NCBI RefSeq assembly: GCF_020921035.1
Contig: NC_063151.1
Location: 30,882,934-30,946,933 of the forward strand
Length of the DNA stretch: 64,000 bases
Origin: Rhodamnia argentea
Taxonomy: Eukaryota; Streptophyta; Magnoliopsida; Myrtales; Myrtaceae
Reading direction: 5' to 3'
Shown here: positions 22,285 to 34,616 of the stretch, piece by piece
How positions within the stretch are numbered: the first letter of the stretch is position 1
Layout: every line of letters begins with the position of its first letter
Made by a program: the position numbers and the translations under genes
Notes under the pieces: generated by a model
The model's input: only the letters and a program-made list of their open reading frames with translations
Databases searched by the model: none
What the model was told of the DNA's origin: nothing

Positions 22285-25200
22285 ATGAAGAGCCGAGGCG
22301 GCAACAGAATCTCCACCAAGTGGATCCCGATCTTCTGCGCCTCCTTCTTCCTCCTCGGCATCCTCCTCTCCAACAGGTCCGTGCTCTCTCCGTCTTGATC
22401 GCCCCGTCGATTACGGTCTCCGTTGCGCTGTGCTCGCGTTGCGTGATATCGGTGCGATCTCGATAGCGGCCCGCGAATGTTGTTGTACCGTACGCGGAGG
22501 AAGCTCGATTCGAGTACGTCTGGTGTTTTGATTCGGAATCGTGTGCTCGCAGGATGTGGTCTCCGCCTGAATCGAGTGGCCAGCTCGTGTCGCGGGCTCG
22601 GCGGGAGCAGGAGCTGAGGATGGTTTCGGAGGACTGCGACTCGAAGAAGGTGAGGGTTTTTGTTGCTGAATGTTTCGTGGCGGCGAACTGTGTCTGGGTG
22701 TGTGGGATTCGAGTTCAAACTAGTTTACCTTGAGCTGACGTTAATGCCGAGGTTTTGCCTTTTTTTTTGTTTTTTTTTTGCGTGCCAGAAGCCTGCGGAT
22801 GATAAGGATGTGATGCAGCAAGTGCACAAAACTCATGAAGCTATCCAGTGAGTGTCATGGCCGAGGTTTTAGCTGTGGAAGTCTCGATTTTAGATTTTGT
22901 TCTAAGTCGTTTGCTTCTTTTGAATTTTTGTGGAGGCTGGATAGATCTCTGGACAAGTCAATCGAGTCGCTTCAGATGGAACTAGCTGCCTCTAGGAGTG
23001 CAATGGAATTGGGGAGTGGATCGGGTGATCAGAAGGCAAGGAAGAAAATGTTCATGGTCATTGGAATTAATACAGCATTCAGTAGTAGGAAGCGGCGGGA
23101 TTCTGTCAGGGGGACGTGGATGCCTCAAGGTATTAGAATTCTTGCAGAACTTGTTGTCAGGTTGGCTGATGTTACCTCCTCGTATGTTTTTGTTATCTAA
23201 TGATGCGAATGTGGTTGCGATTGATTAGGAGAGAAGCTTCTTCAGTTGGAGCGCGAGAAAGGGATTGTTGTACGGTTCATGATTGGACATAGGTCAGTTA
23301 TTCCCCTTCCTATCGGCATACTGCTTGGGTTGTGCGATGTGAAGTGCTGTGATTAATTACTAGACAATTTTCGCGAGATGGAATATAAGAGCGGAGTTTT
23401 GTGCAAGGAGTTCCTTCGTTCTCGAATGCTTCAATAAAGCTGTGAGTGCCAATATAATAATTCAGGATATCTTGAGTTCCCATAATCTACATAATTTAAC
23501 GTGCAAAATTAAGAGTAACATTCTTTGGTTACCTCGACGCAATATCCTGACCAACAATATGATTGTCTTATTTTTTCATTTTTGTAATGCACCATTGCCT
23601 CTTCACTGATGGATGCATATAATACCTTTACAAACTACTCTCTCACAAGTTGCAAGTGCTTTGTGTTCTGCCAACAATTGGCAAAAGCCATAAATGAAAT
23701 TTCTTTGACGAGAGACAAGCATAGGTAGTTCTCTTTCTAAAGCTCTCTTTTATTAGACAAACGAAGGCCTTTGAGGAATTTTAAATTGTTTATGTATGGG
23801 AAATTTGAAGCTACAGAGTTAAAAAGTGGAAAGGTCTCTAGGCAAGGATCTGTGAGAATAGTGAAGTTTGTTATGCATAACTTATTTCTTACTCGCCACT
23901 ATGCATGGGAATGAAAAAGCTCATATGCAAAAGAATGAAATTGAGAATCTGTTCATCAGCTTCTTTTAGATATCAAATTAGTAGGTTTATACTTTTTTAC
24001 CTTTTGTTTTCACAACCCTGGTTGGAAAAAATTCCAGCTAGACTTTGGGGAAATATATGGGGGATGCATATGGCAGGCTTGTCGTTTAAGATGGAAAGTA
24101 TAGGTGTATAGTTTCGAACCTTAAATTGACATATATTTAGTTGCACTATGTATTCATTTTGAAGTAATTCTGGCATTGCAGAAGCTCTGATTAGTGGAGG
24201 TTCCATTGCAGTGTATGTAAAAGTAGAGTAGCTTATAATCAGCAGTGTTTGCAATCCTGAATGTAGTTCCCATTTCGCTGAGCAATGACTTCATTGGATC
24301 TCTGAATCTAACTACGATCACTCTATGCATCCAGTGCAACGTCAAATAGCATTTTAGATCGAGCAATTGACTCGGAAGATGCTCAGCACAAAGACTTCCT
24401 AAGGCTGGTAAGAAAGCCACAGTTTTGCTGCTGGAACTCTGATAACGTGTTCGTAAATTTGGTCTCTATAATATGATCTTTCTTCCTGTAGGAACATGTG
24501 GAAGGTTATCATGAATTATCTGCAAAAACAAAAATCTTCTTTTCCACTGCTGTTGCTATGTGGGATGCTGATTATTATATCAAGGTGGATGATGATGTCC
24601 ACGTTAATTTGGGTATAAGCTACTCCAATGAGTTTCGTTGCTTATGATTTTTTTCACTTAACTCCTGTCATTATTGTTCAAACTCTATTTAACGCATGCT
24701 TACTTCATAGGTATGCTGGCGACAACCCTTGCCCGGCATCGTTCGAAGCCGAGGGTTTATATCGGCTGCATGAAGTCTGGACCTGTGCTTTCTCAAAAGT
24801 ACCTTTTAGATCTTTTAACTTGAGAAGTATCAATGTCAAGCCTGCATTTGCTTTCTTATTGACACTTCTCTGTGTTTTATAGGAATGTCAAGTATCATGA
24901 ACCAGAGTACTGGAAATTTGGAGAGGAGGGTAATAAGTATTTCCGCCATGCAACGGGACAGATCTATGCCCTCTCAAAGGATCTGGCTACCTACATCTCA
25001 ATCAACCAGTAAGGAGTACAATTTAATTGTGGTTTTCGCTGATTGCTAATTACACAATATCCTTTTTAATGTTCAGTAGACATCACATGCTTTCAGACTC
25101 TCTAATAGATTTTCACTCTCTAATAACTTTAATGCTTTCAGACTTTCTAAACTATTCTTTGTGCTCACCTCTTGACCCCGGAGGGGGGGGAGAGGTGTTG

Positions 25201-26154
25201 ATGGATTTATTAAGAAGTTGTCTATCAATTCCTCAACAAATGAGCCTAAATGTAAGAAATTATACTTTCGTAGGACATTATGAGTAAATTTTTAGCTACT
25301 ATTCAGAAGATTTATGTAATTATAAAAATTCAGATTATGTGTGCGGAAGGACTGTTTGTTTGCATCCTTCTTTCATTGAAAATTTAGACTGATCTTGATT
25401 GTGAATCAAAATTCTGTAATGACTTTTCCCTTCTGTTTTCATACCAGAATAGAACATCGAGTTTGTTGAAACCTTTATTCTTGGTGTTGGATTAATCTGA
25501 TTTTACTAGAGAACTTTGGTCCCTTGAGGTCCTGAGTGCATGTGGTGGATTGGGCATTTTAGAAGATTGTGAAATAAGTGGTTGGTCTGGATTGTGATTG
25601 CAGGCCCATATTACACAAGTATGCCAATGAAGATGTGTCGCTTGGATCATGGTTTATTGGTCTTGAGGTTGAGCACATTGATGACCGCAACATGTGTTGT
25701 GGCACTCCGCCAGGTAAATAAATGTATCTCACAGAAAAGATTTGTAAGATCCTAACTGGAGAAAGGCACATACTTATCACCTCTGGATGATAGCATCACT
25801 GCTAATGTAATCATGTAACTGATAGTTTTGCGATAGTTTTTAGCCATCCACTTTTTGCAGACTACAAAGTCTCAATCTTTGACATGTTCGAATTTGAAAT
25901 TGGAGATGGGAAACATGCCCTGGGGTTTGATGTTGTAATGTAACGCCAAAGTTTTAGGGTTCTCATTGTTTCTTCTTTGTTAACATAAAGCTTCTGCTGG
26001 ATCAGATTGTGAATGGAAGGCACAGGCTGGCAATGTGTGCATTGCTTCATTCGACTGGAGTTGTAGTGGTATATGCAAATCGGTGGAGAAGATTAAAGAT
26101 GTCCACAGAAGGTGCGGCGAAGGGGATGGAGCTGTCTGGGATGCTTTAATTTGA
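22285..26154 (+). CDS. B3GALT7: Beta-1,3-galactosyltransferase (GT31, B3GALT7-like)
   Basis: Exons: 22285-22376, 22553-22649, 22789-22847, 22945-23129, 23229-23292, 24335-24407, 24492-24612, 24711-24798, 24883-25008, 25604-25713 and 26006-26154. All have GT-AG borders and sum to 387 aa. It is a Golgi type II membrane enzyme that transfers galactose in beta-1,3 linkage to glycans or glycoproteins. Seen: a short cytosolic basic N-terminus, a membrane anchor at about residues 12-30 ([16 protein letters not shown]), then a DUF4094-type stem. The family block [29 protein letters not shown] follows. The metal- and UDP-binding DDD is at about 223-225 in [10 protein letters not shown]. Then [43 protein letters not shown] and [12 protein letters not shown], with a Cys-rich tail. 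The order and wording match Arabidopsis B3GALT7 (At1g77810) closely. The exact acceptor is not known from sequence. Confidence 0.95.
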
Positions 26155-27060
26155 TGTAGAGTTACAGCGGGGGATAGTATGTTGGGTAAAAGAGAAGCGC
26201 ATAATCATTTAAAACACGGTGCGAATTGAAGTAACACGGCACTTTTGCAAGTTAATCGAGCGTGCAACTTACAGAGGAGATTTACTGGCCGGGGTTGCAA
26301 CATGTTTTATGCGCATGTGTGGTTCGAAGGAGGTGGTTGCAGCCGCTATCAAGTTAACAAACGCCGACGCAGTGCTTGTTTGCTGCATGTCCATGGTCTA
26401 GGAAAATTTGGCTGTGGACACTTTGCAATCCCACTTGGATTTTTGGGTGATATGTGGTTATTTACGTGAAATTATTTCTTTCTTTTTTTTCACACTTTAG
26501 TGAGGTGTAACTTAGGCTCTAGGATTTTACACACCTGGGTCCCGTGTTTTTGACCCCTTGGTAGAATTTCGGGAACTGATTTTGTTTTGTTCGAAAGGAG
26601 GTCAAGTAAAATTACTGTGCATCATTATGTCAGTTTTTTATTTTTATTTTTCCAGCTGAATTGGGTATGTCAAGATTTTCCTTGCATTTTTTCCCCGCCT
26701 GGACTATGTTTGCATGCGCTCGTAGTTGGTCAAAATTGTGAAAATCCCCAGTATTCGAGCTGAAGGTGGCCACCAATCCTGATGGGAACACTTCATCTGC
26801 AGAAGATGAGGGCCAAAAAGCATTTTCCACAAATGAAATGTATTTACAGTCTCTTAAGTGAAGAGAGCCTGCTTATTAAAGGAGGATGGCCTTCCCCAAA
26901 GCCGGCAGCAGTGGGGCAAAATGGTCTTTTACGTATAAAACATAAAAGGAATAAGAACGAATTTTAATTTTAAAACAAGCCAAGCAGAGAGTCTTTTAAT
27001 TGAGGCTGATCCAATCACCCATCCAAGTTTGGTATGCCAGATAAAGCTCCGGATAGAATA
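26155..27060. other. 3' flank of the galactosyltransferase gene
   Basis: The first few hundred bases probably hold the 3' untranslated region. No further coding exon is supported. The remainder is non-repetitive, AT-rich DNA with short chance frames. Confidence 0.35.
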
Positions 27061-27068
27061 ACTTTTAT

Positions 27069-28055
27069 CCTATTTAGCGTTTGGAGCGATGTAAGATCCG
27101 GATAGGATCGGATATAGCTCGGCTATAAAACTCTCATTTAGGAGGTGGGATAGATCCGGATATGATGTGTAAAATTTAGAAAACTCATAAAAAAATCACA
27201 TTGCCCTTGTTATCACTCTTCCTCTCTTTTTCCCAGCGCCGCCATCATCTCTCCCTGTCTTGAGTTCCGATTTCTCTAACTAAAATAGCTACCACAACGG
27301 CCTGACTTCAATGGCCATAACTCCCCTCACCAGCAATGACTTGTTTCGTGCCTTCAACCGACGAGAAAAGCGGCGCCGGAGCTTGCTGGCCCTACCTCTT
27401 CCTTATATCACTCAACTCCATCCTATGGGGAACTTCATGATCCCGATCAGACCCGATAGAGAAGGCAGCCGAGGTGACAGGGCTTCTCATGCCCTAGGGA
27501 AGATCTCGAGGCTGTGGTATGGAACAAAGTTTTCATGTTCCTCTGAATTCTCGTTGCTTATTTGGTTTTTGGACATTGTATTCATAGAGAAGAAGGTTCT
27601 GCTAATGAATTTTGGTTATGGGCTCTGTTGATTTGCAGCCGCGATGCTGAATTTAATCGAATTTAATTGAGAGGCCTTGATGCGGTATTCACCCTCGTCA
27701 AAGGGAATGATTTGCCCTAAGAAGAGGTAGGCGTCGACGGCAGAGATAGCGGGACGGGCAAAGAACTCAAACTCGGGGGGTCTCAAAGTGGCGAAATTAG
27801 AAGTAGAGAAGGGCAGCAAAAGGGATGTCGGAGAAGGAGTGAGCGTCCTCGTCGGCATCCTCAAAATCACGAGGAAGAAGGGTGTAGATGGGGATTGTGG
27901 AGGATGAATCTTTTTTACAGATAATATTTATTTGAATTCATGCTACGTCCCAACATCAATAAACATTGGATAAGATATTTAAAATCTTATCCTATTCTTA
28001 TCAAATCCGACACTATCCTATCTATAAAAAATATACGGACGACCAAACGCAGCCT
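27069..28055. mobile_element. Possible non-autonomous DNA transposon
   Basis: The left edge reads 'agcgtttggagcg', and the right edge in reverse complement reads 'ctgcgtttggtcg'. Next to both ends are degenerate 'ggataggat' and 'ggatagtgtcggat' strings. The 'gcgtttggt' end is common at plant DNA-transposon termini. The interior contains a GC-richer stretch with no recognisable protein. The edges and superfamily are uncertain. Confidence 0.35.
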
Positions 28056-28396
28056 TCATGATTTCTATAAGATTCGATCTATGATTACTATAGGGTTATT
28101 GAATACCGAACTAACGTTATGGGGTAGATCGTACAAATTAACAATTATGAAATTTGATGGCACATTTCACGTAAATTATAAAGGACAAAAAATGAAATTA
28201 TTCCAATCTTTATATCGGATTTTTGCCCCGACTCCGACTTTAAGTTGTTGGGGAGGAGTGGAGGAAAGGGAGGGGAGGCGTGAACGTGAAAGAAATTATA
28301 ATGTACTCTGTGAGAAGGAGAGAAAGGAAATTTTAAAATTTTGAAAAATTCCTCTTGCTTTTCTTTCCCTCGTGATCTTCCAAAGAAGAGAAAATG

Positions 28397-28776
28397 ATAT
28401 AAATAATCTCTAAATTTTGATTTAATATGTAATGTAGTCTTTGAATTTTTAATTTAATCAGTATGATCCCCGAGCTTTAGCTCAACATACAACGTGATCT
28501 CTAAACTTTTAATTTTACCAATATGATTCTTGAACTTTTGGAACATATTCAACTTAGTTCCCGAATTTGAATCAATAGAAAGATTATATTGAACATCTTC
28601 CTATAGTTCGGGTACTATGTGGAACACGTTCGAAAAATTCATGGACCGTATTTGTCAAATTAAAAGTACATGAATTACATGACACATTAGGTTAAAGTTC
28701 GGGGATCGTATTGGTCAAATTAAAATTTCAAGGGTTACATTGCACAATGAGTCAAAGTTTGGGGACTATTTGTGCC
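28397..28776. repeat. Inverted-repeat (MITE-like) element, arms about 140 bp
   Basis: The left arm (about 28397-28540) and the reverse complement of the right arm (about 28640-28776) align along their length. Shared strings include 'gatccccgagcttta' against 'gatccccgaacttta', and 'taattt.accaata.gat' in both. Both arms carry the repeated theme of 'ctttgaattttaatttgacc'. Similarity is roughly three quarters by eye. No coding capacity is seen. It lies just upstream of the VPS9A leader. Confidence 0.65.
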
Positions 28777-29231
28777 AATTTTTATTTTGTTCTAACCTAT
28801 TTGTGTCATTATTCCTCCAAATAAAGTACCCAAATAAAGGACAGATATTTTTTACGTAAAAATTACTCCCCCAAAAATCGTTGAAAAAAAAATTAGACAA
28901 AAAAAAAAAACAAAAAAAGGAAAAACTATAGTCGGTCTGCCTTCTCTGTCGCTGTTTCTGTCGTCCCCCCATTATAAGACGCTCCAAAAACATAAAAAAC
29001 AAAGAAAGAAAAAACAATTCAGTTCAGCCATAGTCCTTCACGGCACACAACCACCTTCTTCCCAGCTTCTGCATCTCTGTCTCCCTCATCCTCTTCGATG
29101 GAAGCTGATGAAGTGCAATCATCTCGCGGTGCGTTAGACAGCTAGCGGAGAAAGCGATCGCCGGGTGTTTATTCGCGCGCAGAGACAGAAGTCAGGTGCA
29201 GAGCTCGCGTCGCTTTTGGGTTCGGTCGGCA

Positions 29232-32200
29232 ATGGAGAAGGCTGACGTCGTCCTGGGGCTGCACGATTTCCTGGAGCGAATGCGTCAACCCTCCGCTTCC
29301 GACATCGTCAAGTCCATCAAGAGGTGCGCGATTCATGTGCCTGTTTTTCTATTCGCTTCGTCTTCGGCGGTCTCTCGATGTCGAGGGCCTATTCCCATCA
29401 GCTGTTTCCGGGCGTTGATTCCGATGACTTGAGTCAACGGTGGGAGGCGGACTCTCCTGTTGTTCGGCTTCTCTTGCTTGGTTTCGGCAGTTTTTCCGTG
29501 CTTCTGGAAACGAGTTCTAGTTCGAATTTGAAGCCAAAGGAGAATTTTTTCTTTTTTTTCTTTTTTGGGTCAGTGCCAAAGGAGAAGTTAACTATGCGAT
29601 TAGTCTACTAAAGGGGGCCTTAATGTTGAAAGCGGAAAGTTGCGAATAACTTTTTTGATTGGCATGCTCTGGAGGGTAGACAAGGATCGAATTCATGGCA
29701 ACAAAATTGGAATTGTGGAAGCAATTGAACCTTTTTGCGCATTCAGATACGACAACTGATTAACTCAGAAAATTTGTCGAAAAAACTGCTGATACTGGAG
29801 GAGGATCAGGATTTTGCTCAATCAAAGTCCACTTTTCAAGTCAGGCACAGTGAAGAATTATGTAGTTTTGATTTTGATTTCTTCCCCTTTTTCTAGTCGC
29901 AAAAATAGAAGACTAGAGGTTATATGTGGATAACCTTGTTTCCTCTACTTCTGTTTGACATTAATATGTGAAGGCTTTTTTACCTCTGGGCTAAGGTGCA
30001 TTTCTTTTTGCAGTTTCATTGTCTCGTTTATAAACAATGCTCCAGATCCGGAGAGGGATAGTGCCATTGTACAGGAATTTCTCAACAATATGGAAGGAGT
30101 ATTCAGGAATCATCCATTGTGGGCGGGTTGCTCAGAGGAGGAACTGGAGAGTGCTGGTGAAGTGAGTCACTATCACAACAAGTTTTACCCAGAAAATTGC
30201 TTTTTAACTTTGTATACAGGATGCATGTTTACGTGATGCCATTAAAGTTGCCTCCTGACAAAGCACTCCATTTTGCCCTCGTTAATGGTATTCTTAATTT
30301 TCTCAGCCAGACATGTTCTAAATCTCAACTAGTTACCTAGGACCATGTCTTTAAGGTGGAAAGGGAAGGCTGTTCTGGGCTAGACAATTGGCACTAGAGT
30401 GTCAATGCATATTTTAAATTGTAGGGGACAAAGGCTAACTTTGCCATGTATGAAAAACATTTGACAAATAAAGATATGCCTGAAAAGTGGCTTCTTGTCC
30501 GCCACCCAGATTCTTATCGTGCTACAAGGGAAGGGAAAGAACCCCAAATGGGAAATGGGATATAGCATGTGTAGATAGTGGTTGCAGTTCAGCAGAATTG
30601 ATAGGTTGACATCTGGAGAAGGGTAACTGATACTGTAAAAATCATACATTTGAAGCTGATATGATAAATTCCCATGGTTTGGTAGAAAGGACCCACATAA
30701 GTGATTTATATGGTGCGGACATGATTCTTTGATGAGATAAGTAGAGCCTGTGAAGTTTTTGATACTTCTAGATATGAGAAAAGTATAATAGGCTAATAGA
30801 AGCACTGTACGTAATTGTGAAATTCCGCAACTGCGACATTTTTCCTCACCATTTTTTTTTGCCTTACTTCTAGGAAGTTCTTCACTATTTGCTGAATTAG
30901 TTGGGAGTTTACCTTCATAAAATTGGTAAACTTCTCTTGAACAGCTGTTGCTTTGGGTGGATGCAAATGTGTTGTCCTTAGAATGGAGTAGATATTAAAT
31001 GAACTGGTTATGTTGATTTTACTCTTTTTTTCCTTTTCTTTTTATTTCGGCTGCAAATATATGCAGTTTAATGTTCAAGCCATTTGCAGCGAGTCTTGGA
31101 AGTGGTGGAAATATTATTGCTCCTTGGAACTTAAATCTATTAGTTCATGCCGAGAATTCTCCATCATGATATTCTAGTTCATTGTTCAATATGCAGTCGA
31201 TGAATCCTGACAGGTTTCATCCTGTTTCTCTGGCTTGTTTTCTATACAGGGATTGGAGAAGTATGTAATGACGAAATTGTTTTCCCGCGTGTTTGCATCA
31301 CATCCAGATGATGTTAAACTTGATGATGACCTGTCTGAGAAGATGTCTCTGGTTCAACAGTTCATTAGGCCAGAAAATCTGGACATCACACCGTCCTTTC
31401 AGAATGAAACATCGTGGCTGGTGGGTATCCACCCGCACTTTCTTAAACAGTTGCCTTAAGGGAATTCTGGATTATTTTCTTAATTTAGACTATAGACGGT
31501 CAGCTCATTGGACCTCATTGACAATATGTGCCAATAAATAGATGAACTGGCTGCTCCTACTTTGGTACTCATAATGCATTTCTTTAGATTTGGTTTTGAA
31601 TGGGTTAGCTGCTGATATAATAAAAAAATCTTTTAGTCTGACTAATCTTCTGTTTGGTTTTGACAGCTTGCTCAGAAAGAACTACAAAAGATCAACATGT
31701 GCAAGGCACCAAGAGACAAGCTAGTGTGCATCCTCAATTGTTGCAAAGTTATTAACAACCTGTTGATCAATGCTTCCATTGCTTCCAATGGGAATCCACC
31801 AGGGGCTGATGAGTTTCTCCCTGTTCTAATTTATGTTACCATTAAGGTATGTGTTCTCGTTATTTGAGATATCTGTCCTGTTCCTCAGGAATCATGACAT
31901 ATTGAATGCTTATCCAAATTCTGTCATTTTATGCTGGACTGTTGACTGCATTTCTTTTTTTATCTAGATTCATTTGCTGATTGGTCAATATCAAAATTTT
32001 GAAAACTATATATGATGTTAGATTTGAAGTTTGAGGTAACTTGTCTGGTTTGCAACACTGATGCCTTGTTCACTACTGTTAGCATTGCATATTGTAATAT
32101 TCAGATAACAATCTATACCGACGTTTTGTAATAATCTACTCTACTCTAGATAGTGAAAGGAGAAGTGTTGGCTTTCATCGTCATTCTAGAGTCCTTCCAC

Positions 32201-34616
32201 ATACTAGGGTTGCCGGTCATTGTGAAACATTTCTGCTGATGAAATGCCAGAGCTTTGGATGCAAGACTGAGGCAATGTTGGTTAGTTTCTTCAATCTTCT
32301 GAATAGAAGAGAATCTTAATTACAATGATGGTATGGAACTTTCTCTTTGGATGTTTATAGGTAAGTTGGGAGGTAACGCTGGACCACCATTAGCCCATAG
32401 TCGTTAACCTCATTGAGGTGTTTAGATGGATAATATGGATAACCTTCAGCCTATGGAGGAGTGGAACTTGATGTTTCCAAATGTTGAGATAAATTACTGT
32501 CGTATGTCACGGGCCGGCACTTTCCTTGGCTGCGGAATAGCCCGTGTGGCGCTTAGCGAGTTGTTCATGCCAGGCCAGCGTTGTTTCTTTAGTTGTCCCA
32601 TAGAACACTTAGGCGATTGACTTTCTCGTAACGGATCATACCATGCCCAGCTTAGCTCGGGCATCCTTTATATCGAGCGAGAGCAGATTATTTTAGGCAC
32701 CGCAACTAATTTCGGCCTGCCATGGCTTCATCGGGAGAGCGGCATTAGCTCCCGACCACTTTGTACACGGGAGGTTAACTCCGCCTTTAGAGCTCCTAAG
32801 GGATGTATTCTCTCTAATCTTAGAACTCTTAACACAAACCATCCCGACACCACTTCCGTGAATCTAGTTGCTTCTTCCCTCTGCATCACTCACTTACTAT
32901 GTTGACACCAACAAGCACCACCTAAAGGTTATACGAGTGTGGGAGGACACGGGGACACAAGTCTTCCGATCCGCCGAGGACATGGAACAACCGCTCCGTG
33001 TCACATATCTCTCACTTTGGCCCAAGCAAATGGACACCATATTTAACGGACACTTCATCCCTGTGAGTCATTGTCAGGGCATCAAATGCTGAGGCGGTCT
33101 GAAGTATTATCTTTTCACCCCCAGTGGCTCAGGTGGCAAATTAAGTGGGCAACTGGAAATTATGATAGCCACTTCATCAGTCTCAGCTGGCTTACACTAA
33201 GGAAAGTGAATTTATTTTGTTATAGAGAATATTTTACTTTGCTCAACGGTGAGGATAGCAATGTTATGCTGACTTGGAAACACAAGGAGCAATCTTGCAA
33301 TAGAAACAAAATTTGTTTTGTGGTGGTTGGGGGGGTGGGGGGAGGAAGTACTGTAGTTTAGATGCCGTCAGGCGTCAGGGGCATATCTAATCTGCAAGTA
33401 GTTCTGCATGTTTTGTTAATCAGACATTGCTTATTCCAACAATCATGTTTTGTATTTTTATGTCTTTGAACATGTTTTATAGAAGTTCTTTGGCCAGCCA
33501 TTTTGAGGTTGTCTATCTGGTTTTTTGAAATTGCTGGTGTTTTTGCATTTTTGGTGATGGTCCAAATTCTTTTCTGATTTTCCCAAAAGGAAAAAAATTG
33601 ATCTTCCAATGTATACATGGGGCGCGGATCCTGGGTGTTGAATGAAGCCCAGAGGTGATGGAGATTTGGAAAGATTTAAGTAGTTTTGTGGCTTCAAATT
33701 TTACTCTTACCTGTTTGGTGATACAACTATTTTGGGATGCTGCTTTATCTGCTTATCGCTGCAATTATTCTCATGCATAATCTGCCCTCGTATTCATCCC
33801 ATGCAGGCAAGCCCCCCGCAACTGCACTCTAATTTGTTGTATATACAAAGATACAGACGACAATCTCGATTAGTTGCTGAAGCAGCTTATTTTTTTACGA
33901 ACATGCTCTCCGCAGAGTCCTTCATCTCAAACATTGATGCAAAAGCACTTTCAATGGATGAAACTGAGTTCTTGAGCAACATGGAATCTGCTCGAGCTCT
34001 TTTATCTGGGCTTTCCACCGATGTTGATGGTCTCTCTAACCAAACTGATAGTGCTGGTGATTATGCGCCAAGAGCAGAACCGATGGAAACAAGAAATCAA
34101 GGTTCTTTTAATAGAATTCCTGCAACACCACCGAAAACATCTGAAACCAAACTGAAGACAAAGTCAGTACCATATACAAGTAATCAGGCATCGATGGCTA
34201 AAATCCCATCCCTTTCAGATTTGGAGAATAAAGGGGCAGCTATGCTGTTGAAGGAGGATCAGGTTAGCAAAACCTTTCAGGAGTTCCCGTACTTATTTGC
34301 CCAGGCTGGTGATTTGACAGTAATTGATGTAGAAGACCTGCTAAATAATTACAAGAGGATAGTTTTCAAGTACATCTGTCTTTCCAAAGGGATGAATGTT
34401 GCCTCCCCGCAAATTCCTTCCAAATTACAAACCGGAGGCCCAAGCGAAATGGAAACAGCGAATAAATCTCAAGATATACACTCTGAGCCACAAGAAGATA
34501 CAGATAGGACAGACGATAGAGTTTCCCTCGTCGAAGAGGAGAGTCTTGTTTCAAAGTCACCGCCAAATGAGCCATCGGAGCCACAAGGCAACCCTGTTGG
34601 CGAGACATCCCAATGA
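29232..34616 (+). CDS. VPS9A: Vacuolar protein sorting 9A, Rab5-family exchange factor
   Basis: Exons: 29232-29323, 30014-30161, 31250-31420, 31667-31846 and 33807-34616. All are GT-AG and give 466 aa. VPS9A activates the plant Rab5 GTPases (RHA1, ARA7, ARA6) on endosomes by GDP/GTP exchange. Seen: an N-terminal helical region starting MEKADVVLGLHDFLERM, then a VPS9 catalytic domain at about residues 90-245. That domain includes KAPRDKLVCILNCCKVINNLL and GADEFLPVLIYVTIK. Asp185 and Tyr225 fall exactly at the positions reported as essential in Arabidopsis VPS9a. The C-terminal half is low in complexity with a conserved-looking LLKEDQVSKTFQEFPYLFAQAGDL segment. The start has good context and no earlier in-frame ATG. 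The last intron (31847-33806) is about 2 kb and carries an insertion-like block. Confidence 0.96.
32500..33100. mobile_element. Insertion-like block inside VPS9A intron 4
   Basis: This stretch is clearly richer in G+C than the surrounding intron. It begins with 'tgtcacgggccggcacttt', an LTR-like start. It includes strings such as 'gggagagcggcattagctcc' and a run of degenerate frames without an intact protein. It could be a remnant of an LTR retrotransposon. I found neither a matching second LTR nor a target duplication, so this is tentative. Confidence 0.3.

Noticed and set aside
22098..22718. 206-codon minus-strand frame over the start of the galactosyltransferase
   Set aside because: It is antisense to exons 1 and 2 and their GC-rich leader, and is arginine- and histidine-rich as expected of a shadow frame.
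27311..27631. 106-codon frame between the galactosyltransferase and VPS9A genes
   Set aside because: It lies inside a probable transposon interior and shows no conserved motif.
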